A DNA stretch of 64,000 bases, taken from Neoroseomonas eburnea. GTDB lineage: Bacteria; Pseudomonadota; Alphaproteobacteria; Acetobacterales; Acetobacteraceae. Both the position numbers and the translations under genes were made by a program. The notes below the pieces were generated by a model, which was not told where the DNA came from, made no database searches, and was given only the letters and a program-made list of their open reading frames with translations. Shown one piece after another: positions 46,654 through 54,950 of this stretch. The stretch spans positions 372,001-436,000 of the forward strand of contig NZ_JAAEDL010000001.1 of NCBI RefSeq assembly GCF_018129005.1, given 5' to 3'. Every line of letters begins with the position of its first letter. Position 1 is the stretch's first letter.

Positions 46654-46938
46654 ATGGCTGATACCCGCACGACCGTCTTCGCCGATGGCGTCATCGAGGC
46701 GCAGGTCGCGCACGGCGTCGCGCGCATCACGCTGGCGACGACGGGTTCCGACGGCAAGGCCGTGCCCTGCGCCACGCTGTGCGTGCCGGTGACGCAGCTT
46801 CCGGCCATGGTCAACGGCATGGGCAACCTGCTGAAGCAGATCGAGGAACGCGTCCGCGCGCAGGTCCAGCAGCAGCAGGCGGCACAGCCGGCCGCGGCGG
46901 CCGATACCCCCACCGGGGCCTTCCGCTTCCAGAGCTGA
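46654..46938 (+). CDS. 94-aa companion protein of the type I secretion genes
   Basis: A short protein 18 bases downstream of the HlyD gene, with AGAGGA about 9 bases before the ATG. Residues 1-55 look beta-rich (TTVFADGVIEAQVAHGVARI, then PCATLCVPVTQLPAMV), followed by an amphipathic helix LLKQIEERVRAQVQQQQAAQ and a short tail ending TGAFRFQS. There is no signal peptide. It may be a secreted substrate, a chaperone or a regulator of the export system; I do not recognise a named family with certainty. A terminator-like hairpin follows it. Confidence 0.75.
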   Translation: MADTRTTVFADGVIEAQVAHGVARITLATTGSDGKAVPCATLCVPVTQLPAMVNGMGNLLKQIEERVRAQVQQQQAAQPAAAADTPTGAFRFQS

Positions 46939-46952
46939 ATCCCGCGGCACAG

Positions 46953-46984
46953 TGCGTACGGCCGGTCAGCGGGCCGCGTACGCA
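46953..46984. terminator. bidirectional hairpin between the export operon and fkbM-like gene
   Basis: TGCGTAC and GTACGCA (outer arms) plus GGCC/GGCC inner pairs with a two-base bulge surround GGTCAG, which includes the TGA stop of the FkbM-like gene on the minus strand. It is well placed to end both convergent transcripts. Confidence 0.55.
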
Positions 46985-47880
46985 ACCGAAGGAACCCGGG
47001 CGGTGGCCGGCGCGCCGGCCACGCAGGCGACGGCCTCCCGGTGGTCGGGCATGCCGGTGAAGACGAAGGCGTTCTCGCCCATGTTAACGACCTCCGCATC
47101 GATGCCGGAGATCGCCCTGTAGAAGCTCCGGCTGGTCCGCGTGAACGGGATCAGGTGATCGTGCAGTTCCACGATGAGCAGCCGGGCGCGGTCGATCCAT
47201 TCGGTATTCTTCGCGAAGATCTCGCTCTCCGCCCCCTCGACGTCGATCTTCGCGATGAGGATGCGCTCGTGCTTCTCCTGGCGCAGGATGTCGGACACGC
47301 CGAGCGCCTCGAAGGAAACTTCCGTACCGGCACCCGGGCCGCGCCCGACCTGGAACGCCCAGGGCTCCGCGCCCGGATTGCGCAGGCAGACGCGCTCCTT
47401 CTCCGCCCAGAGCGCCATGCGCAGCGGGGTGATGTTCGGATGGCCCGCGGTGTTGCGTCGGAGCAGCTCGAAATTCGCGCCCTCGGGCTCCAGGGACACG
47501 ATCCTCGCCTGCGGGAAGCGGCGCGCGAACCAGATCGCCGCCAGCCCGATGTTCCCCCCGGCGTCGATGATGAGCGGCGTGCCGCCGGCGCGCACATCCT
47601 CCTCATAGGCCTCCCGGACGAAGGCGGATTGCCGCACGTCCTCGAAGTTCTCGAAGTCGTATTCCCGCAGTGCGAAGATCTGGCAGAAGGTATGGAAGTC
47701 GCTGGTCCGCGCGCGCAGCAGGATGTCCTCACGCGTGCCGCGCAACCTGACGCGGATCACGCGCCCCGGATTCGAACGGTAGTTCCGCCAGATCAGCGCC
47801 GCGGTCCCGGCCAGGCCCAGTGCTTCCACGAGCCCGGCCAGCATGCCGACGCGCTTGCCCCACCAGATCGATCGGATCAT
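46966..47880 (-). CDS. FkbM-family SAM-dependent methyltransferase
   Basis: A 304-aa protein with a hydrophobic N-terminus (residues 8-27, a possible membrane anchor). The methyltransferase fold begins LIIDAGGNIGLAAIWFARRFP (partial); GGNIG is the SAM-binding turn of FkbM proteins, followed by SLEPEG at the second strand and IAKIDVEGAE, a strongly conserved FkbM motif. FkbM enzymes O-methylate sugars or polyketides. Near GalE, the glycosyltransferase and GtrA, surface sugar methylation is likely (inference). AGGGAGAC precedes the ATG. Confidence 0.9.
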   Translation of the reverse strand: MIRSIWWGKRVGMLAGLVEALGLAGTAALIWRNYRSNPGRVIRVRLRGTREDILLRARTSDFHTFCQIFALREYDFENFEDVRQSAFVREAYEEDVRAGGTPLIIDAGGNIGLAAIWFARRFPQARIVSLEPEGANFELLRRNTAGHPNITPLRMALWAEKERVCLRNPGAEPWAFQVGRGPGAGTEVSFEALGVSDILRQEKHERILIAKIDVEGAESEIFAKNTEWIDRARLLIVELHDHLIPFTRTSRSFYRAISGIDAEVVNMGENAFVFTGMPDHREAVACVAGAPATARVPSVAYAAR

Positions 47881-48022
47881 CCCCGTCTCCCTGCGCCTCG
47901 TCGGCGGCGATGCCCGTCCAGGCCCGGTGCGGCAGTGTGGCCACCCCGTGCGGGCCGGAACAAAGCGTGCAGGGAAAAACTTGTCGGGCGATCCGGGAAC
48001 GGGAGTGTCCTTTCAGGACCGT

Positions 48023-49015
48023 TCAGCGGTCGCCATAGCCCCGCGGGTGCTTCTCCCGCCAGGCCCAGGCGGTACGCACGATGTCGTCCAGCGCACCGAG
48101 CCTCGGCGCCCAGCCGGTCTCGGCGCGCAGGCGGTCGCTCGCCGCCACCAGGACCGCCGGGTCGCCGGCGCGCCGGGGTCCGATGGAATGCGGCACCTGG
48201 CGGCCGCCGACGCGCTCCACCGCGGCAATCACCTCCTTCACCGAGGCACCGGTCCCGCTGCCGATGTTGTAGCGGCAGGAGCCATGCGTCTCGAGCCGCA
48301 CCAGCGCCGCGAGATGTGCCTCCGCGAGATCCGTCACATGCACGTAGTCGCGGATGCAGGTGCCGTCGGGCGTCGGGTAGTCGTCACCGAACACCGTGAG
48401 CGCCGGGCGGCGGCCGAGCGCGGCATCGATCGCGAGCGGCACCAGGTGCGTCTCGGGATCGTGGTCCTCGCCGGCACGGCCGGCGGGATCGGAGCCCGCG
48501 GCATTGAAGTAGCGCAGCGCGGCGTAGCGCAGCCCGTGGATGCGCTCCGCCCAGGCAAGGCCTTCCTCCACCATCCGCTTGCTGTCGCCATAGGGGTTGG
48601 AGGGCGCGATGCGGCACTCCTCGTCGATCGGCACGCGCTCCGGCTCGCCGAACAGCGCGGCGGTGGAGGAGAGCACGAAGCGCAGGCAGCCGGCCTTGAT
48701 GGCGGCCTCGGCGAGGCGCAGCGAATGGCCGACATTCTCGGCGATGTAGTGCAGCGGATCCTTCATGCTGGCGCCGACGAGCGAGAGCGCCGCGAAATGC
48801 AGCACCGCATCGAAGCGCCAGGCGGCGAAGACCTCCGCGACGCGCGTCGCGTCGGCGAGGTCCGCTTCCACCAGCGTGGCGCCGGACGGCACCGCGGCGC
48901 GGTGGCCCTGGGAGAGGTTGTCGAGCACCACCACCTCGGCACCGCGGTCGAGCAGGGCAAGCACCAGATGGCTGCCGACGAAACCGGCGCCGCCGGTCAC
49001 GAGATATCGGGGCAA
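48023..49015 (-). CDS. galE: UDP-glucose 4-epimerase
   Basis: A 330-aa extended short-chain dehydrogenase. TGGAGFVGSH binds NAD near the N-terminus; the catalytic set is S in LSSTAALFG and Y/K in NPYGDSKRMVE. Later motifs ALRYFNAAGSDP, DGTCIRDYVHVTDLA and YNIGSGTGASVKEVI are diagnostic of GalE. It interconverts UDP-glucose and UDP-galactose for surface polysaccharides. A TTG codon at 49015 is preferred as start because AAGGAGGATC ends about 7 bases ahead and the Rossmann strand follows at once; the upstream ATG at 49072 would add 19 odd residues. Confidence 0.94.
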   Translation of the reverse strand: MPRYLVTGGAGFVGSHLVLALLDRGAEVVVLDNLSQGHRAAVPSGATLVEADLADATRVAEVFAAWRFDAVLHFAALSLVGASMKDPLHYIAENVGHSLRLAEAAIKAGCLRFVLSSTAALFGEPERVPIDEECRIAPSNPYGDSKRMVEEGLAWAERIHGLRYAALRYFNAAGSDPAGRAGEDHDPETHLVPLAIDAALGRRPALTVFGDDYPTPDGTCIRDYVHVTDLAEAHLAALVRLETHGSCRYNIGSGTGASVKEVIAAVERVGGRQVPHSIGPRRAGDPAVLVAASDRLRAETGWAPRLGALDDIVRTAWAWREKHPRGYGDR

Positions 49016-49078
49016 GCAGATCCTCCTTGGCGGACGGCGGCAGTTCCAGGCGCCGCCGATCTGCTTTAGCAATCGGGC

Positions 49079-49915
49079 ATGGGCAAGGCATCTCTTCTCG
49101 CGCTGCTGGCGCTGCTGCTCCCGCGGATCGTGATGGCGCAGGGCATCACGCGCGCGGACCTCTGGGGCGCCGTCAGCGCGCCGGCGCCGGGACCGGCGCG
49201 GATTGTCGGCAGCACCGGCCTCGGCTGCATCGCCGGCGCCGTGCGACTGCCGGACGAAGGGCCGGGCTGGCAGGCTGTCCGGGTTTCACGCAACCGCCAC
49301 TGGGGGCATCCGGCCATGGTGAGCTGGGTGCAGGATTTCGCCGCGGCGGCGCGGGCGCGGGGCTTCCCCGATCTGTGGATCGGCGACCTTTCCCAGCCGC
49401 GCGGCGGACCGATGACCTATGGCCACGCCAGCCATCAGGCCGGCATCGACGCCGATATCTGGCTGGACCTGAGCCCGAAGCCGAGCGTGCCGGCGGTGCA
49501 GCGGGAGAACCCGCCCGTCGCCTCCCTGGTATTGCCGGACGAATCGGGGGTCGATCCGGCGCGCTTCACGGATCGGCACGCCGCGCTGATCCGGCTGGCG
49601 GCGGAACAGCGCGGGCTCGACCGGCTGCTGGTGAACCACGCCATCAAGCGGGAACTCTGCCGGCGGCATCGGGGGGAAGCCTGGCTGAGGCGGGTGCGCC
49701 CCTGGCGCGGGCACGATTCGCACATGCACATCCGGCTGCCCTGCCCGGCGGGACAGGCGGAGTGCCGGGGCATCGCACCGCCGCCGCCCGGGGACGGCTG
49801 CGATGCCAGCCTCGACTGGTGGCTGACGCCGGAGGCTCGGCGGCCGGCGCCGCGGGCGCCCGGGCCGGCGCCGCAATTGCCGGCCGCCTGCGCGGGGATC
49901 CTGGCGGCGCGGTGA
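49079..49915 (+). CDS. mepA: penicillin-insensitive murein endopeptidase (MepA-like)
   Basis: A 278-aa periplasmic LAS-type peptidase. A signal peptide ends near VMAQ (18-21). The zinc site matches MepA: H119 and D126 in GHASHQAGIDADIWLD (spacing 7, as between H113 and D120 in E. coli) and the third ligand region GHDSHMHIRLPC. Several cysteines probably form disulfides. It cleaves D-Ala-mDAP crosslinks. A Pro/Ala-rich tail follows the domain. It faces the YcbK-like/LdtD-like operon, giving three cell-wall enzymes in 3 kb. Confidence 0.92.
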   Translation: MGKASLLALLALLLPRIVMAQGITRADLWGAVSAPAPGPARIVGSTGLGCIAGAVRLPDEGPGWQAVRVSRNRHWGHPAMVSWVQDFAAAARARGFPDLWIGDLSQPRGGPMTYGHASHQAGIDADIWLDLSPKPSVPAVQRENPPVASLVLPDESGVDPARFTDRHAALIRLAAEQRGLDRLLVNHAIKRELCRRHRGEAWLRRVRPWRGHDSHMHIRLPCPAGQAECRGIAPPPPGDGCDASLDWWLTPEARRPAPRAPGPAPQLPAACAGILAAR

Positions 49916-49919
49916 TGGT

Positions 49920-49971
49920 GAGGGGGGCGTTGCCCCCTCGCGCTCCCCCACCAGGGGACGCGGTCCCCTGG
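49920..49971. terminator. tandem hairpins between convergent cell-wall genes
   Basis: Hairpin one has arms GAGGGGG (49920-49926) and CCCCCTC (49933-49939). Hairpin two has perfect 9-base arms CCAGGGGAC (49951-49959) and GTCCCCTGG (49963-49971) with a 3-base loop. This paired design occurs in the gap between mepA and the YcbK-like gene and recalls palindromic intergenic repeats common in Acetobacteraceae (recalled, not checked). Confidence 0.65.
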
Positions 49972-50059
49972 ACCCGCGGTCACTCAAGCAATCGGTTTCC
50001 AAAGGCCCCGAGGCCTTGGCGGGGCGAGCATGAAGGAGGCAAAGCCCCCCTCGCCCGTG

Positions 50060-50647
50060 TCACCAGCGCCTCGCCGGTCCGCAATCCAGGTGCACGAACC
50101 CGTCGCGCCGATAGAGCCCGACGCCCCCGATCTGCATGTCCGCCGCCACCCGCGCTATCCCCATCGCCTGCCGCCCGGGCAGGCGCACATCGGCCGCCAT
50201 GCCCGACATGTGCAGCGACACGCGCGAAACACGCCGCGACTGGCGCGCCCGCGCCGCATTGGTCTCGGGCGCGCGGTAGCCGCTGATCACCTCGTAGTGG
50301 TCATCCGAGTCGAGATGCCGCGCGACGGTGTGCAGCACATCGAAGAGCCTCGGGTCCATGGGCGTTGTTTCGTCCATGGACGGGTCACGGAAGAGGAGAT
50401 CGAGGCGGCGCAGCGCCTCACGGTCGTACCGCCCCTCGCGCCAATAGACGCCTTCGAAGGATTCGCCCGTCTGGACCCTGCGGATGCGGACGACGCGCGC
50501 ACCGCCGGCCGCCGCCTGCGCGGCGGCCGTTGCCGGCGCCACGGCCAGGGCGAGCAGCCCGCCGAGGCCGGCACGGATCACTTCACGCCGCCGCGCCACC
50601 ACCGGATCGCAGCACGGGCAGTCCAGACGATGGAACACGCGCGCCAT
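50060..50647 (-). CDS. YcbK-like DUF882 peptidase-fold protein
   Basis: A 195-aa exported protein of the DUF882/peptidase M15-like family. A twin-arginine signal lies at about residues 19-44 (ARRREVIRAGLGG, then AAAQ). The domain shows the zinc-site pattern SGYRAPETN, HMSGMAADVRL and FVHLDCG, so a D,D-carboxypeptidase or endopeptidase role in peptidoglycan is likely. Oddly, the sequence before the signal carries three cysteines (DCPCCDP). It starts 3 bases after the LdtD-like gene, so the two form an operon. Confidence 0.9.
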   Translation of the reverse strand: MARVFHRLDCPCCDPVVARRREVIRAGLGGLLALAVAPATAAAQAAAGGARVVRIRRVQTGESFEGVYWREGRYDREALRRLDLLFRDPSMDETTPMDPRLFDVLHTVARHLDSDDHYEVISGYRAPETNAARARQSRRVSRVSLHMSGMAADVRLPGRQAMGIARVAADMQIGGVGLYRRDGFVHLDCGPARRW

Positions 50648-50650
50648 GGG

Positions 50651-52207
50651 TCAGCGTGTCCCGGTGTTGCGGGCAGCCCCCCCGTCCACCGAGGCGAGAC
50701 GCTGGTTCTGCGCGCGATCCAGGGCGCGGGCGTATTCGGCATCGAGTTCGTAGATATCCTGGCGCATGACGACGCGGCCCCCTTCCACGATGACGGTCGT
50801 GTAGTGCAGCCGTACCGGGATGGAGCGCGCGAGGGGTGCGCTGCGGGTGGCACGGCTGGCCAGGACGCGGTCCACCTGCGCCCTGTCCCAGGACCCTGTG
50901 CCGGATAGCGCCTCGGAAAGCAACTCCATCGGCCTCTCGAGTCGGATGCAGCCGGAGGAGAAGGCCCGCTGGCCCCGGCTGAACAGATGCCGGTCCGGGG
51001 TGTCGTGCATGTAGATGTCGTCGCCGTTCGGCATGACGAACTTGATGCGGCCGAGGGCGTTGGTGTCACCCGCGTCCTGCCGGATGTAGTAGGGGAAGTT
51101 GGTGCGGCTGTAGCCGCTGAAATCGATCGTGGTCGGGTCGATCTCCACCACCTCGCCGTCGATGCGCTGGTACATGCGGTAGCCGCGCGCCTGCATCGCC
51201 GCCGGGTCGCGGCGGAAGCGCGGCAGCAGGTCCTCGCGCGCATTGCGCTCGGGCACGCCCCATTGCGGGTTGAACTGCACTGAGGTCATGCGGACGTTGA
51301 GCATCGGCGTCTGCCGGTCGCGCCGGCCGACGATGACGGCCATGTCGCGCACCACCCGGTCGCCTTCCAGCAATTGCAGGCGATAGTGCGGAATGTTGAC
51401 CTCGATGCGACGCTCGGTGGAGCGTGGCGGCTGGCCGCGGCGCATGTCGAGCGCGACGCGAAGCTGGTTGACCTTCGCCTCGGCCGGAATGTTCAGCGTC
51501 GCCCAGGTGATGGCGCCGACGCGCCCATCCGTCTCCAGGCCTTCCTGCGCCTGGAACTGGCGCACGGCGGCGAGCAGTCGCTCGTCATAGACCGGGTTGG
51601 TCGCCGCGGCGCCCTCGACCAGGGCGGCATCGATGAAGGCCAGGCGCGCGCGCAGCTGCGGCACGCGGGCCGCATCCGTGCTGCCGGGCTCCAGCGTGCG
51701 ACGCGTGTCGCCGGTGATGCGCGGCCAGCCGCCGGCGGCGACGAGGGCCCGGTAGCGCGCGAGCTCCGCCTTCAGCGCCGGCGCGTCCGGCGGCAGGTTG
51801 GAGGCACGCTCGATGACCTCCGCCGGCTCCCGTGCCGTGCCGAGTTCCGCCATCCAGGCCGAAACATTCACCGAGGAAGGATCGCGCCGCAGGTCCACCC
51901 GCCCGCGCAGCGAGGCGACGCGGCCGAGCAGCAGGTCCGTCAGTGCCGCCCGAGCCGCGCGCATCGTTTCGGCATTGTACCGGGCCGGATCGGCGGCGGC
52001 CAGCTCCGCCGGCGGGACGTGGTAGTGCCGCGGGTCGAGCCCGTCCTCCGCGAGCCGGGACAGGCGATCCGCGAGGCGGGCCATCGCGGCCGGGGAGGCA
52101 ACCTCCGACGCGGCCGGATAGGCGGCCGGAGCCACCCCCTGGGACAGGGCCGGCGGCGGGAGAAGTGCGGTGGAGGCGAGGAGAGACAGGACGAGAACAG
52201 CGCGCAT
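50651..52207 (-). CDS. YcbB/LdtD-like L,D-transpeptidase
   Basis: A 518-aa enzyme. A signal peptide (MRAVLVLSLLASTALLPPPA) is followed by an N-terminal transpeptidase helper domain, a peptidoglycan-binding segment AVRQFQAQEGLETDGRVG and the YkuD catalytic domain. HDTPDRHLFSRGQRAFSSGC ends at C420, the nucleophile, in the standard HxxxxxSxGCIR motif. It makes 3-3 crosslinks, the product mepA-type enzymes may cut. The start is ATG 52207; an upstream GTG at 52297 would disrupt the signal peptide. Confidence 0.93.
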   Translation of the reverse strand: MRAVLVLSLLASTALLPPPALSQGVAPAAYPAASEVASPAAMARLADRLSRLAEDGLDPRHYHVPPAELAAADPARYNAETMRAARAALTDLLLGRVASLRGRVDLRRDPSSVNVSAWMAELGTAREPAEVIERASNLPPDAPALKAELARYRALVAAGGWPRITGDTRRTLEPGSTDAARVPQLRARLAFIDAALVEGAAATNPVYDERLLAAVRQFQAQEGLETDGRVGAITWATLNIPAEAKVNQLRVALDMRRGQPPRSTERRIEVNIPHYRLQLLEGDRVVRDMAVIVGRRDRQTPMLNVRMTSVQFNPQWGVPERNAREDLLPRFRRDPAAMQARGYRMYQRIDGEVVEIDPTTIDFSGYSRTNFPYYIRQDAGDTNALGRIKFVMPNGDDIYMHDTPDRHLFSRGQRAFSSGCIRLERPMELLSEALSGTGSWDRAQVDRVLASRATRSAPLARSIPVRLHYTTVIVEGGRVVMRQDIYELDAEYARALDRAQNQRLASVDGGAARNTGTR

Positions 52208-52386
52208 GACGATTTCGTAAGGGCCACCTCTGAAAAAGCCAAGAATACGATGCGGCGGCGGAGCGTTATTTCTCGTGCTGTTGCAGCAATTCCGCACAGC
52301 CGGTCGGGAATTCCCTCCCCTCCCCGGGGCGGTGCGGGCCGGCGCCGGAGATCGGAATGCCCGAATGGCGCGTTGTCGAACGGGCG

Positions 52387-53508
52387 TCAGGCCGCGCGCG
52401 AGCCCTCGAAGCGCCTGGCTGAGAAGGGGGCGAGGACGGGGTCGAGCGCCCCCCGGGCGATCATCGGCGCAAGCAGCCGGGCGTGCGCGCCGGCGAGCGT
52501 GACGCCGGAATGGCAGTTGGCGGTGAAGGCGCCGGGGAAGCGTTCCGACTGGTCGTAGATCGGCAGCCCGTCCGGCGCCATCACCCGCAGCGCGGACCAG
52601 GCGCGGACGATGTCGAGTTCGGCGATCCAGGGGAAGGAGAGCACGGCGCGCTTCGCGATCTCCGCCATCACCGGCGGGGACTGGCGGAGGTCGAAGCCGA
52701 CCTCCTCCATGCTGTCGCCGAGCATGATCGTTCCTTCGGCCGTCTGGCGGATGGTGGTCGTCGGCATGGGCAGGATGCTGCGGGCACGTTCGGTCACCAG
52801 GATCTGGCCGCGCTGCGGGCGGACCGGGGCGCTGAGGCCGAAGCGCGGCGCGAGCGCCGCGTTGCCGAGGCCGGCGGCGAGCACGATGCGCGGGGCGGCG
52901 AAGGCGCCGGCCGGGGTCTCCACCCGGAAGTCGTTCGGCGCGGCAGTGCCGCCGGTGACCGTCGCATTCGGGATGTAGGCACCCCCGGCATCCGTGAAGG
53001 CGCGGTGCAGCGCCCGCAGCAGCAGGAGGGGGCTCGCATGGCCGTCATAGGGCGACCAGGAGGCGCCGACGACGGCCGGGCCAAGGCCGGGCAGCATCCC
53101 GCCGAGCTCGTCCGCGCGGATCATGCGGTAGTCGAAGCCGTGGTTGCCGGCTTCCTCCTTCATCCGCGCCATCCGCGCCGCACGGTCCTCGAACTCCGCC
53201 TCGCCCAGGCAGAGATGAACGCCTCCGGGCTGCTGCAGGGCGGGATCGAGCCCGGTACGCGCAGCGAGATCGGCCGCAAGACCCGGCCATTCCCTGGCGG
53301 AACCGCGCGTCCAGAGCTGGTACCACGGCGCGCCGAGGCCCTTCGACTGCACCCAGACCAGGCCGAAATTGCCGCGGGAGGCGCGGAAGGCGACGTCGCC
53401 CTCGTCCAGCAGCAGGGTGTCGAGCCCCCGGTCGCGAAGCCCGCAGGCGATGGCGGCGCCGACGAGGCCACCGCCCACCACGATCGCCTCCGCGCTGCGT
53501 GACTGCAT
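52387..53508 (-). CDS. DadA/glycine oxidase-like FAD oxidoreductase
   Basis: A 373-aa DAO-family protein. VVGGGLVGAAIACGL is the FAD motif, and ASRGNFGLVWVQSKG resembles the substrate/flavin loop of glycine or D-amino acid oxidases. APVRPQRGQILVTER and the closing NCHSGVTLAGAHARLL are family elements. The start at 53508 lacks a good ribosome-binding site. It diverges from the class III aminotransferase gene, and both handle amines (inference of a shared pathway). Confidence 0.86.
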   Translation of the reverse strand: MQSRSAEAIVVGGGLVGAAIACGLRDRGLDTLLLDEGDVAFRASRGNFGLVWVQSKGLGAPWYQLWTRGSAREWPGLAADLAARTGLDPALQQPGGVHLCLGEAEFEDRAARMARMKEEAGNHGFDYRMIRADELGGMLPGLGPAVVGASWSPYDGHASPLLLLRALHRAFTDAGGAYIPNATVTGGTAAPNDFRVETPAGAFAAPRIVLAAGLGNAALAPRFGLSAPVRPQRGQILVTERARSILPMPTTTIRQTAEGTIMLGDSMEEVGFDLRQSPPVMAEIAKRAVLSFPWIAELDIVRAWSALRVMAPDGLPIYDQSERFPGAFTANCHSGVTLAGAHARLLAPMIARGALDPVLAPFSARRFEGSRAA

Positions 53509-53612
53509 CCGCGCATCATGGTCCGGCTCGCGCCCCGGCGTGAAGCCCCGCGCCGTTGACGCGCCCGAAGGAGCGCGCGAGCCTTCGCGGCCCAGGATCA
53601 GGAGCCCACCCG

Positions 53613-54950
53613 ATGAGCCCGCTCGACGCCCCGCGCGACCCGCGCAACAGCGACCTCGAGACCGCCCTGATCGAGGCGCGGGACGCCTACACCGACGCAC
53701 GGCCGGGCAGCGCCGCGATCCATGCCAGGGCGCGCGAGGTGATGCCCGGCGGGAACACCCGCACGGTGCTGTTCTACACCCCCTTCCCCACCGCCATGGT
53801 GCGCGGCGAAGGCTGCCGGCTGTGGGACGCGGATGGGCGCGAGTACCTCGACCTCTGCGGGGAATACACCGCCGGGCTGTTCGGCCATTCGGAGACGCGC
53901 ATCCTCGATGCGGTGAAATCCGCGATGGACCGCGGCATCAACCTCGCGGCCGTCGGCGAGAACGAGGGCCGGCTGGCGGCGCTGATCTGCGGGCGGTTCC
54001 CCTCGGTGGACCAGGTGCGCTTCACCAATTCGGGCACCGAGGCGAACATCATGGCGCTCGCCGGCGCGCGCGGCTTCACCGGGCGGACGGAGGTGCTCGC
54101 CTTCCGCGGCGGCTACCATGGCGGCGTCTTCACCTTCCCGGTCGGCGTGCCGGTCTCGCCGGTGAACCTGCCCATCCCGATGCGTTTCGCCGACTACAAC
54201 GATGCCGCCGGCGCGGCGGCCGCGATCCGCGAGGCCGGCGACAGGCTGGCGGCGGTGATCGTGGAGCCCATGCAGGGCTCGGGCGGCTGCATCCCGGCGA
54301 CGCGGGACTTCCTGCAGGCGCTGCGCGAGGCGACGCAGGAGACCGGCGCTCTGCTGATCTTCGACGAGGTGATGACCAGCCGCCACGGCTTCGGCGGCCT
54401 GCAGCAGCGCCTTGGCATCACGCCCGACATGACGACCTTCGGCAAGTACATGGCGGGCGGCATGTCCTTCGGCGCCTTCGGCGGGCGGCGCGACGTGATG
54501 GCGGTGTTCGACGGCCACAAGCCCGGCGCCATGCCGCATGCCGGCACCTTCAACAACAACGTGCTGTCGATGGCCGCCGGCTGCGTCGCGATGGGCGAGA
54601 TCTTCGACGAGGCCGCCGCCGAGGCGCTGTTCGCGCGCGGCGAGACGCTGCGCGAGGCGTGCAACGCCGCCGCGGCGAAGCATGGCGTGGCGCTGCATTT
54701 CACCGGCGTCGGCTCGATGATGAACCCGCATTTCCGCAAGGGCCCGGTGACCGCTCCCTACAAGGCGGGCGCCGAGGAGGAGCAGATGCGCGAGCTGTTC
54801 TTCTTCGACATGCTCGCCGCCGGCATCTACCTGGCGCGGCGCGGCATGGTGGCGCTGAGCCTGCCCGTCACCGACGCCGACTGCGACCGCTTCCTCGCCG
54901 CGGTGGAGGAATTCTGCGCGGCGCGGAAGCCGGTGCTGACGCCTGCCTGA
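53613..54950 (+). CDS. class III aminotransferase, glutamate-1-semialdehyde mutase-like
   Basis: A 445-aa PLP enzyme. GNTRTVLFYTPFPTAM and YLDLCGEYTAGLFGHS (each partial family motifs) open the fold; FTNSGTEANIMAL binds the phosphate, FDEVMTSRHG contains the PLP-ring aspartate, and K278 in TTFGKYMAGG is the Schiff-base lysine. It belongs to the aspartate aminotransferase-like group that includes HemL, but is not HemL by context. It probably transfers an omega-amino group or isomerises a beta-amino acid. AGGAG lies 9 bases before ATG 53613. Its stop touches the stop of the SDR gene. Confidence 0.9.
   Translation: MSPLDAPRDPRNSDLETALIEARDAYTDARPGSAAIHARAREVMPGGNTRTVLFYTPFPTAMVRGEGCRLWDADGREYLDLCGEYTAGLFGHSETRILDAVKSAMDRGINLAAVGENEGRLAALICGRFPSVDQVRFTNSGTEANIMALAGARGFTGRTEVLAFRGGYHGGVFTFPVGVPVSPVNLPIPMRFADYNDAAGAAAAIREAGDRLAAVIVEPMQGSGGCIPATRDFLQALREATQETGALLIFDEVMTSRHGFGGLQQRLGITPDMTTFGKYMAGGMSFGAFGGRRDVMAVFDGHKPGAMPHAGTFNNNVLSMAAGCVAMGEIFDEAAAEALFARGETLREACNAAAAKHGVALHFTGVGSMMNPHFRKGPVTAPYKAGAEEEQMRELFFFDMLAAGIYLARRGMVALSLPVTDADCDRFLAAVEEFCAARKPVLTPA

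Noticed and set aside
53613-54950. Assignment of the class III aminotransferase as HemL
   Set aside because: The family fold matches, but the catabolic neighbourhood and divergent N-terminal motif argue against tetrapyrrole synthesis.
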